From: Desulfobacterales bacterium
GTDB taxonomy: Bacteria; Desulfobacterota; Desulfobacteria; Desulfobacterales; C00003060
Reading direction: 5' to 3'
Length of the DNA stretch: 5,618 nt
NCBI GenBank assembly: GCA_030668505.1
Contig: DAOUTV010000147.1
Span: 1 to 5,618, forward strand
A model generated the notes under the pieces. The model was not told where the DNA came from and made no database searches. It worked only from the letters and a program-made list of their open reading frames with translations. Of the stretch, positions 1-5,073 are shown in pieces (position 1 is the first letter of the stretch; the number at the start of each line of letters is the position of its first letter). The position numbers and the translations under genes are program-made.

Positions 1-180
1 ACGAAAACACGAAAAGAAACAATTTCAGACACTAAAACCAAATGTCGAGTCAAATCCCAATGACAAATTGCCAAAGTTTCTCACATTGAATTTTCGGCGC
101 ATTGCATTTATTTGTGCTTTGGTCTTTTTCATTCTTTTTCTCTTTCGTGCTTTCGTCGTTTCGTGCTTTCGTGATTAGTT
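1..180. repeat. CACGAAA-type repeat, direct and inverted copies, downstream of eno
   Basis: A 14-base word TTTCGTGCTTTCGT occurs at 143-156 and again at 159-172, giving a tandem repeat with a 16-base period. Its reverse complement, with one mismatch, lies at 1-14 (ACGAAAACACGAAA), so the region can fold as a large stem with arms more than 125 bases apart. Between the arms is AT-rich sequence with no convincing open frame. No GC-rich hairpin followed by a T-run is visible on the minus strand after the eno stop, so I do not call an eno terminator. The repeat is cut by the window start and may extend to the left. Its function is unknown. Confidence 0.6.
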
Positions 181-233
181 TTGTAATTGTCTGCCAGAAT
201 AAACTCAAACTTCATTACTACGGAACCAAACCC

Positions 234-1505
234 TCACGCATAAGCATTTGAAAAATAGGCGCTTTCCCCGAGTTCTTCTTCAATTCTCAAAAGCTGGTTA
301 TATTTGGCGATACGGTCTGTTCGGGAACCGGAACCTGTTTTTATCTGCCCGGCGTTCAGACCTACGGCTAGGTCTGCGATAAAGGTATCTTCGGTCTCGC
401 CTGAACGGTGGGAGATGACCGTTTCATACCCGGCCTCCTTTGCCATTGCCACAGTTTTCAAGGTTTCGGTCAGTGTGCCGATCTGATTCAGCTTGATCAG
501 GATGGCGTTTGCAATGCCACGATTGATCCCCTTTTCAAATATCTTGGGATTGGTGACAAAGATATCGTCCCCCACAATCTGTATCTTGTCTTCCAGTCTT
601 TCTGTCATGATCTCCCATCCGATCCAGTCCTGTTCTGCCAGACCATCCTCAATGGAAACGATAGGATAAGCCTCTATGAGTTTCTCATAGTAGTCAATCA
701 TAGCCTGAGCATCCATCCCCTTTTTTCCTTCACCCTGTAACACATACTTTCCCTTGTGGTAAAACTCGTTGGCCGCAGCGTCAAGAGCGACGGCAATTTC
801 TTTTCCTGGTTTGTAACCGGCCTTTTCAATGGCAGTCATTATCAAACGAATAGCATCCTCATTAGAGTCAAGGTTTGGCGCAAAACCGCCTTCATCCCCC
901 ACTGCAACGTTATGACCCTCTGCCTTTAAGACTCCCTTCAATTGGTGAAATGTTTCAACTCCCATCCTGATCGCTTCCGCAAAAGTCTCGGCTCCCACAG
1001 GAATTACCATGAATTCCTGTATGTCCAAGTTGTTGCCGGCATGGGCACCACCGTTGATAATATTCATCATGGGAACAGGAAGGACGTTGGCATTAATACC
1101 TCCGATGTAACGATACAGGGGTGTCTGAAGGGCATGAGCTGCGGCCCTGGCCGCGGCCAGAGATACCCCAAGAATGGCATTGGCCCCCAGTTTTGATTTG
1201 TTCGGTGTACCGTCAAGCTCTATGAGACGACGGTCCAGACCTGCCTGGTCGGATGCATCCATCCCTACAATCGCAGGCTTTATCGCTTCCCTCACATTAG
1301 CTACAGCCTTTGACACACCCTTGCCACCATAACGTTTATGGCGTTTGTCTCGCAGCTCAAGTGCCTCCCGCTTGCCTGTGGAGGCGCCAGAGGGAACGGC
1401 TGCCCGCCCAATAGCACCATAGGCAACCTCAATGTCCACTTCCACGGTTGGATTGCCCCGTGAATCCAGGATCTCCCTTGCCTTCACATCAATGATCTCA
1501 GTCAT
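234..1505 (-). CDS. eno: Enolase (phosphopyruvate hydratase)
   Basis: Cytosolic enolase interconverts 2-phosphoglycerate and phosphoenolpyruvate in glycolysis and gluconeogenesis. The 423-residue protein is complete; bacterial enolases are usually about 415-435. The N-terminal domain opens with AREILDSRGNPTVEV (residues 9-23) and contains the mobile loop PSGASTGKREALELRD (38-53). The barrel carries His155 in NGGAHAGN, Glu164, Glu205 in GDEGGFAP, the Mg ligands Asp242 (ALDAAANEFY), Glu286 (SIEDGL) and Asp313 (GDDIF), the catalytic Lys338 in the signature LIKLNQIGTLTET, the loop SHRSGETED (365-373) and Lys389 in GQIKTGSG. These residues are assigned by comparison with the known family pattern. 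ATG at 1505 is preceded on the minus strand by AGGGG with a 5-base gap and GGAGG with an 11-base gap. The gene is divergent from argS and has its own strong promoter. Nothing is missing from the active site. Confidence 0.98.
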   Translation of the reverse strand: MTEIIDVKAREILDSRGNPTVEVDIEVAYGAIGRAAVPSGASTGKREALELRDKRHKRYGGKGVSKAVANVREAIKPAIVGMDASDQAGLDRRLIELDGTPNKSKLGANAILGVSLAAARAAAHALQTPLYRYIGGINANVLPVPMMNIINGGAHAGNNLDIQEFMVIPVGAETFAEAIRMGVETFHQLKGVLKAEGHNVAVGDEGGFAPNLDSNEDAIRLIMTAIEKAGYKPGKEIAVALDAAANEFYHKGKYVLQGEGKKGMDAQAMIDYYEKLIEAYPIVSIEDGLAEQDWIGWEIMTERLEDKIQIVGDDIFVTNPKIFEKGINRGIANAILIKLNQIGTLTETLKTVAMAKEAGYETVISHRSGETEDTFIADLAVGLNAGQIKTGSGSRTDRIAKYNQLLRIEEELGESAYFSNAYA

Positions 1506-1546
1506 GACATCCCCTTCCTCCGCTCAGTAATAAACACCATCGTCCC

Positions 1547-1560
1547 CGGAGCAAGCTCCG
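1547..1560 (-). promoter_or_regulatory. Small hairpin in the eno 5' leader
   Basis: On the minus strand the sequence reads CGGAGCTTGCTCCG, a perfect inverted repeat with five paired bases and a CTTG tetraloop (six arm bases are complementary). It falls in the predicted 72-base eno leader, between the promoter and the ribosome binding site. No T-run follows on either strand, so it does not look like a terminator. It could stabilise the 5' end of the mRNA or be a dispersed palindrome. The role is not determined. Confidence 0.45.
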
Positions 1561-1583
1561 TTCCCAGAATGGCCCAGGATCTG

Positions 1584-1612
1584 ATCATAGGGTTTGCTGT
1601 TGACGCTGTCAA
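1584..1612 (-). promoter_or_regulatory. Sigma70-type promoter for eno
   Basis: Reading the minus strand, a perfect -35 box TTGACA (1612-1607) is followed after exactly 17 bases by TATGAT (1589-1584), which matches the TATAAT consensus at five of six positions. The predicted transcription start is near 1577, giving a leader of about 72 bases before the eno ATG. The -35 half lies in a symmetric dyad TTGAC-GCT-GTCAA (1600-1612), and TGATCA (1582-1587) overlaps the -10 box. The quality and spacing fit a constitutively strong housekeeping promoter. This is prediction from consensus only. Confidence 0.75.
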
Positions 1613-1620
1613 TCTATAAA
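1593..1620 (+). promoter_or_regulatory. Candidate promoter for argS
   Basis: TATAAA at 1615-1620 matches the -10 consensus at five of six positions. Upstream, after 16 bases, TTTGCT (1593-1598) is a poor -35 match (three of six). A transcript would begin near 1627 and carry a leader of about 60 bases. The site overlaps the divergent eno promoter, so the two polymerases could exclude each other. A rival site, TTGACT (1652-1657) with TAATAG (1675-1680), has a good -35 and a poor -10 and would start almost at the ATG. Confidence 0.35.
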
Positions 1621-1687
1621 CCGCATGGCGTTACACATCCGGCTTTGTTCCTTGACTTGGGTCTGAAAACTCGTTAATAGGCATCCT

Positions 1688-3364
1688 ATGAAGGAAAAAC
1701 TTGGCTTCCTAGTGCGGCATGCCATAGATTCTGCCGTGGCTGCCGGGCACCTTAAACCTATCGATCCTCCCCCATCCATGGTGCTGGAGATTCCCAAGAT
1801 TGCGACCCATGGCGATTTTAGCACAAATATCGCCATGACCATGGCAGCACCTCAAAATAGGGCGCCTAAGGAAATTGCGAGGATCATCATTGATCATATT
1901 GAGGACCGCGATCATTTGCTCTCAAAGACTGACGTGGCAGGACCCGGGTTCATCAATTTCTTCATCGCCCTGGACAGGTGGCACGAGGTTCTTAAGGCCG
2001 TGCATCAGGAGGATACAGCCTATGGCACCTCACAGGCAGGTCTTGGGAAAAGGGTACAGATCGAATTTCTAAGCGCCAATCCCACCGGACCTCTCCATGT
2101 GGGCCACGGGCGATGTGCCGCGGTCGGGGACACCCTGGCAGCTATATTGAGCGCAACAGGTTATGAAGTTGAGAAGGAATACTATGTGAACGATTCCGGT
2201 CGTCAGATTCGCACCCTTGGTGAATCCGTGCTTGTTCGCTATCAGCAGCTTCTCGGAAAAACTATCGATTTGCCGGCAGAGAACTATCAGGGAAGCTATA
2301 TCAACGACTTGGCCCGAATACTCCTTGATCAAGAAGGGGAACACTTGCTGGAGTTGCCCGAGGAGGAGGCCATAACACATTGTGCCAGATTTGCGGCCAT
2401 GAAAATTTTTGAAGGGATTCGGGAAGACCTGGTCGCCTTTGGCGTCTCCTTTGGCCACTGGTTCAGCGAGCAGTTCCTCTATGACTCAGGCGCTGTCCAG
2501 GCCGTGATTCAAGATCTCAAGAGCAGGGATATCATCTATGAACATGATGGCGCCCTGTGGTTTCGGACCAAAGATTTTGGGGATGAAAAGGACCGGGTCG
2601 TAGTTCGGGCCAATGGCTTAACTACATACTTTGCCTCAGACATTGCCTATCACAAAGACAAGTTTGACCGAAAGTTCGACCGAATCATTGATATCTGGGG
2701 AGCAGACCACCATGGCTACGTTCCTCGCGTGTCAGCTTCGATCCGGGCCCTCGGATACGATGGAGACCGGTTTCAGGTCTTTCTCATTCAACTGGTTAAT
2801 CTCCTTCGAGGCGGCAAGCCAGTAGCCATGTCAACACGGGCCGGCGAATTCGTTACCCTGAGGGAGGTCATAGACGAGGTGGGACGGGATGCGGCACGCT
2901 TCTTATTCTTATTGCGCCATTATGAGAGTCCGCTTGACTTTGATCTGGAACTGGCCAAAAAGCAGTCCAACGATAATCCAGTCTACTATGTGCAATATGT
3001 CCATGCGAGGATTTCCAATATTCTCAAAAAGGCTGAAGAACGTGGTTACAAGGACATTGACTGGCACGACGACTTCTCCAAGATATTGACTCTACCAGAA
3101 GAGCTTCAACTAATAAAGCTCATGGCCCGTTACCCGGAGGTCGTGGCCAGGAGCGCCCGCTTGATGGAGCCTCATCGTGTTCCGTTCTACATGAAGGAGT
3201 TGGCAGCAGCCTTTCACGCCTACTATCACGACCGCAACAAGCACAAGGTGGTAAGTGACGATGCCAAGCTCTCGGCAGCAAGGCTCTACCTTGTTTCTGC
3301 TATCCGGATCATCATAAAGAATGGACTGAGCCTGATGGGCGTGTCTGCACCGGAAACCATGTAG
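1688..3364 (+). CDS. argS: Arginyl-tRNA synthetase (class I)
   Basis: The enzyme charges tRNA(Arg) with arginine at the expense of ATP in the cytosol. The 558-residue protein is complete and of normal length. Residues 1 to about 110 form the ArgRS-specific N-terminal tRNA-binding domain. The HIGH-type motif is in EFLSANPTGPLHVGHGR (126-142), followed by EKEYYVNDSGRQ (162-173). The middle contains WGADHHGYVPR (337-347). The second class I signature is the degenerate MSTRAGEFVTL (381-391) instead of KMSKS, which is common among bacterial ArgRS. The C-terminal anticodon-binding DALR domain begins near NPVYYVQYVHAR (430-441), and the protein ends with GLSLMGVSAPETM, typical of the family. The ATG at 1688 is supported by a full N-terminal domain; the ribosome binding site is weak (ATAGG, 6 bases before the start). 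It is divergent from eno. Confidence 0.97.
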   Translation: MKEKLGFLVRHAIDSAVAAGHLKPIDPPPSMVLEIPKIATHGDFSTNIAMTMAAPQNRAPKEIARIIIDHIEDRDHLLSKTDVAGPGFINFFIALDRWHEVLKAVHQEDTAYGTSQAGLGKRVQIEFLSANPTGPLHVGHGRCAAVGDTLAAILSATGYEVEKEYYVNDSGRQIRTLGESVLVRYQQLLGKTIDLPAENYQGSYINDLARILLDQEGEHLLELPEEEAITHCARFAAMKIFEGIREDLVAFGVSFGHWFSEQFLYDSGAVQAVIQDLKSRDIIYEHDGALWFRTKDFGDEKDRVVVRANGLTTYFASDIAYHKDKFDRKFDRIIDIWGADHHGYVPRVSASIRALGYDGDRFQVFLIQLVNLLRGGKPVAMSTRAGEFVTLREVIDEVGRDAARFLFLLRHYESPLDFDLELAKKQSNDNPVYYVQYVHARISNILKKAEERGYKDIDWHDDFSKILTLPEELQLIKLMARYPEVVARSARLMEPHRVPFYMKELAAAFHAYYHDRNKHKVVSDDAKLSAARLYLVSAIRIIIKNGLSLMGVSAPETM

Positions 3365-3436
3365 GAAGACTGATCGTGGGTGCTTAGTCATGAAATGGGT
3401 GTTTTTCTGGCAGAAATTCTTTTACCTTGAAGCGGG

Positions 3437-3560
3437 AAAGCTGAAAGCTCCCCAGTGAAATAGGTGGTTCATTTCACGGGGCAGGCAAGGCTCAAAGCTG
3501 AAAGGGAGAGAAGTTAAGAGTCTAAGATCTAATTTTTGCTTTGAGCTTTCAGCTTTGAGC
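3437..3560. repeat. AAAGCTGAAAGC-type inverted repeats between argS and the SPOR gene
   Basis: Two left copies, AAAGCTGAAAGCTC (3437-3450) and GCTCAAAGCTGAAAG (3490-3504), are both exact reverse complements of overlapping parts of one right copy, GAGCTTTCAGCTTTGAGC (3543-3560). The first pair gives a perfect 14-bp stem and the second a perfect 15-bp stem. They cannot form together, so alternative folds exist. A further AAAGCTGAAA lies at 4255-4264, after the SPOR gene. The right copy lies 24 bases before the SPOR start codon. This looks like a dispersed intergenic repeat; its function is unknown. Confidence 0.7.
3450..3481. repeat. CCCC-a-GTGAAAT / ATTTCAC-GGGG hairpin
   Basis: CCCC (3450-3453), a bulged A and GTGAAAT (3455-3461) pair perfectly with ATTTCAC (3471-3477) and GGGG (3478-3481) around a 9-base loop, AGGTGGTTC. 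The stem is 11 bp and lies 85 bases after the argS stop. It is not followed by a T-run on either strand, so a Rho-independent terminator is unlikely, although it might still stabilise or process the 3' end of argS mRNA. It sits between the two left copies of the AAAGCTGAAAGC repeat, so it may be part of a composite unit. Confidence 0.6.
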
Positions 3561-3584
3561 TTCTCCAGTTTGGCCAGGGCAGGT

Positions 3585-4235
3585 ATGAGTCAAAAGCCTT
3601 CACAGTCTAAGAAGAAAACTCCGACTAAAAGATCCCGGTTGACCTTTGAGTTCACCCGCAAACAGTTCTTTCTAGGGCTGGGCCTTGCCTTTCTTGCAAT
3701 GGCTTGGATGTTCACCCTTGGTATTTTTGTGGGGCGCGGCCTTTCTCCAGTCCGTTTCGATGTGCAAAAGCTCAAAAAAGAGCTTATGGCTTTGAAACAG
3801 GGGGCACTGAAAAGAGACCAGGCACGCTTCAAGATTGAGACAGACAACCTGTCCGAGAACCCGGACCTTGACTTTTACAAAATCCTTACAGATAAGAAGG
3901 AGGAGGCCCGCTTTAAGTCGACAAAAGAACATGAGAGGACCGCAAAGTCCCATGTGATACCGATAAAAACTTCTATGGTAAACAAGACGGGAAGGCAGGG
4001 GCTTTTGACCATCCAGGTCGCATCATTACAGAGCTCCAAGAAGGCCAGGCAGGTGATAGATCGTCTTAAAAGTAAAGGGTATGAAGCATATGAGTTAACA
4101 GTAAGCGTACCTGGAAAGGGGACCTATCACAGGGTGCGGGTGGGCCATTTTGAGAATTCCCGCGAAGCTGGACGGGTAGCTGCAAGGCTTAAGCAGGATA
4201 AACTTGAAACAATGATTGTGCGGGAGTCAAAGTAA
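3585..4235 (+). CDS. Membrane-anchored SPOR-domain protein
   Basis: This 216-residue protein has a short basic N-terminus (KKKTPTKRSR, residues 9-18), one transmembrane segment at about 28-49 (LGLGLAFLAMAWMFTLGIF), a polar charged linker (about 52-138) with the segment NPDLDFYKIL (92-101), and a C-terminal SPOR domain (about 140-213). The last begins LLTIQVASLQSSKKARQ, continues through GKGTYHRVRVGHFENSREA, and shows the expected beta-alpha-beta spacing. The topology predicts a cytoplasmic N-terminus and a periplasmic SPOR domain. SPOR domains bind peptidoglycan lacking stem peptides, typically at the septum, so a role in division or envelope maintenance is inferred, as for FtsN- or DedD-like proteins, but it is not proven to be either. 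I chose ATG 3585 (AGGG 5 bases upstream); a TTG at 3555 would add ten residues encoded within the upstream repeat. The Lys/Arg-rich linker shows no recognisable catalytic domain. Confidence 0.9.
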   Translation: MSQKPSQSKKKTPTKRSRLTFEFTRKQFFLGLGLAFLAMAWMFTLGIFVGRGLSPVRFDVQKLKKELMALKQGALKRDQARFKIETDNLSENPDLDFYKILTDKKEEARFKSTKEHERTAKSHVIPIKTSMVNKTGRQGLLTIQVASLQSSKKARQVIDRLKSKGYEAYELTVSVPGKGTYHRVRVGHFENSREAGRVAARLKQDKLETMIVRESK

Positions 4236-4273
4236 ACATAGTGCCTAAAAGTTTAAAGCTGAAACACCGTTCA

Positions 4274-4428
4274 ATTGGTTTTATTGGTTCCGTTGGTTTC
4301 GAGCCGACTTTGCCATCCGCCGTCGGCCATAGCCTATGGCGGAGGCCGAAGCTGCCTTGGCTACGACGGCAGGATTGGTTAGAAGCCAATAAAACTAATC
4401 CAACCAATCTAACTAATGAAACGAGTAA
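4274..4428. repeat. Opposed 9-bp tandem arrays around a GC-rich palindromic core
   Basis: On the left, three 9-base units of the ATTGGTTNN type run from 4274 to 4300 (ATTGGTTTT, ATTGGTTCC, GTTGGTTTC). On the right, about five units of the complementary AACYAATNN type run from 4384 to 4428. The inner pair ATTGGTTTTATTGG (4274-4287) and CCAATAAAACTAAT (4386-4399) match at 13 of 14 positions as inverted repeats. The core between them has the palindrome GCCATAG-C-CTATGGC (4326-4340), enclosed by GCCGTCG (4319-4325) and CGACGGC (4364-4370). The 9-base period keeps a frame open (4241-4459), but the implied peptide is a 3-residue repeat and I treat the whole block as non-coding. Confidence 0.75.
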
Positions 4429-4450
4429 TCAAAAGGTTTCTTCAAATCCG

Positions 4451-4497
4451 CAACTTTAGATCACTTTAGGGCACTTTAGTCACTTTAGCTCACTTGG
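4451..4497 (+). repeat. CACTTTAG short tandem array before gatC
   Basis: Five 9-base copies follow one another with 0 or 1 spacer bases: CAACTTTAG (4451), TCACTTTAG (4461), GCACTTTAG (4471), TCACTTTAG (4480) and the degenerate CTCACTTGG (4489). The array ends 5 bases before the purine-rich gatC ribosome binding site. It could be a simple slippage-prone repeat or a protein-binding array. The sequence alone does not decide. Confidence 0.7.
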
Positions 4498-4515
4498 AGA
4501 CTAGGGGGTATTGTC

Positions 4516-4803
4516 GTGAAAATTTCAAAGGAGATAGTCATACACGTAGCAAAACTTGCCCGGCTGCATTTGGATGAGGAGGCCATAAAGCTCTATACCA
4601 AGCAACTGGGGGACATCCTGACCTATATGGACACCCTCAATAGTGTTGACACCGAGGATGTACCTCCTACCTCTCATGCCATTTTCATAAACAATGCGCT
4701 TCGTGAGGATGAGGTCAAGGCCTCCATTCATGTGGGACGCGCTTTGGCAAATGCCCCCCAGTCTGAAAAAGGAAGCTTTGTTGTTCCAAAGGTAATAGGG
4801 TAG
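4516..4803 (+). CDS. gatC: Asp-tRNA(Asn)/Glu-tRNA(Gln) amidotransferase subunit C
   Basis: GatC is the small scaffold of the GatCAB amidotransferase; it wraps around the GatA-GatB interface and stabilises the complex that turns mischarged Glu-tRNA(Gln) and/or Asp-tRNA(Asn) into Gln-tRNA and Asn-tRNA. The 95-residue length is normal. The N-terminal helices carry HVAKLARLHLDEE (10-22) and QLGDILTYMDTLNSVDT (30-46). The extended linker has VPPTSHA (49-55) and LREDEV (62-67), and the C-terminus has NAP (79-81) and GSFVVPKVI (86-94), all typical of the family. The start is GTG at 4516, preceded by AGGGGG with a 7-base gap; the next in-frame Met is residue 38, so GTG is needed for a whole protein. 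gatA follows 270 bases later on the same strand. Confidence 0.96.
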   Translation: MKISKEIVIHVAKLARLHLDEEAIKLYTKQLGDILTYMDTLNSVDTEDVPPTSHAIFINNALREDEVKASIHVGRALANAPQSEKGSFVVPKVIG

Positions 4804-4806
4804 CTA

Positions 4807-4963
4807 TTGAAATCAATGTCATAAACTTAAGGGCCATTGCTTTAAAGTCCCCCTTTGTTAAAGGGGGATTTAGGGGGATTTTCACGCTTTCCCGAGAAAT
4901 CCCCCCGCCCCCCCTTTAGAAAAGGGGGAGATTTTGAGCTTAAGTTAATGATATTGATTTCGA
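4807..4963. mobile_element. MITE-like 157-bp element with 25-bp terminal inverted repeats
   Basis: The left end TTGAAATCAATGTCATAAAC plus TTAAG (4807-4831) and the reverse complement of the right end (4939-4963) agree at 22 of 25 positions. A TA dinucleotide lies immediately outside each end (4805-4806 and 4964-4965), which would fit the TA target duplication of IS630/Tc1-mariner-type elements, but two bases are weak evidence. Inside are two perfect hairpins, TCCCCCTTT-GTT-AAAGGGGGA (4848-4868) and CCCCCTTT-AGA-AAAGGGGG (4910-4928). There is no transposase frame. In translation the inner part gives the spurious SPPFLKGGRGDF and NPPKSPFNKGGL peptides often seen where this class of intergenic repeat is read through. 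Mobility is inferred, not shown. Confidence 0.55.
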
Positions 4964-4998
4964 TATACGGATTTTCACAACTATCGTTATTTCCAGTC

Positions 4999-5046
4999 CC
5001 GCTGAAGCGGAATTGAATTGTCAATGTTGAGTTTAGAACATTCAAC
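4999..5046. repeat. Small inverted repeats upstream of gatA
   Basis: CCGCT-GA-AGCGG (4999-5010) is a compact palindrome. A little further on, AATGTT (5023-5028) pairs with AACATT (5037-5042), and alternatively GTTGA (5026-5030) pairs with TCAAC (5042-5046). The stems are short and no T-run follows. They leave the gatA ribosome binding site (5064-5067) free. I assign no function. Confidence 0.35.
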
Positions 5047-5073
5047 GCAGTGAACTAGAAATTAGGAAAAGAG

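Noticed and set aside
408..740. A plus-strand open frame of 110 codons opposite eno
   Set aside because: It is antisense to enolase, whose reading frame carries every family signature.
2828..2860. Loss of the KMSKS motif in ArgRS as a sign of a defective enzyme
   Set aside because: A degenerate second signature (here MSTRAGEF) is normal in many bacterial arginyl-tRNA synthetases; all other motifs are present.
3450..3481. Rho-independent terminator after argS
   Set aside because: The hairpin is good but is not followed by a T-run on either strand.
3555..3584. TTG at 3555 as start of the SPOR protein
   Set aside because: The ten added residues are encoded inside the intergenic inverted repeat and the ATG at 3585 has a better ribosome binding site.
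4241..4459. A 72-codon open frame on the plus strand after the SPOR gene
   Set aside because: It is made of the 9-bp tandem repeats and the palindromic core; the peptide is a 3-residue repeat with no family features and there is no ribosome binding site.
4274..4497. CRISPR array
   Set aside because: The units are about 9 bases and contiguous, without the 25-40 base repeats and unique spacers of a CRISPR locus, and no cas genes are near.
4842..5045. A 67-codon open frame on the minus strand
   Set aside because: It reads through the MITE-like element and yields the SPPFLKGG/NPPKSPFNKGG peptides characteristic of spurious translation of this repeat.
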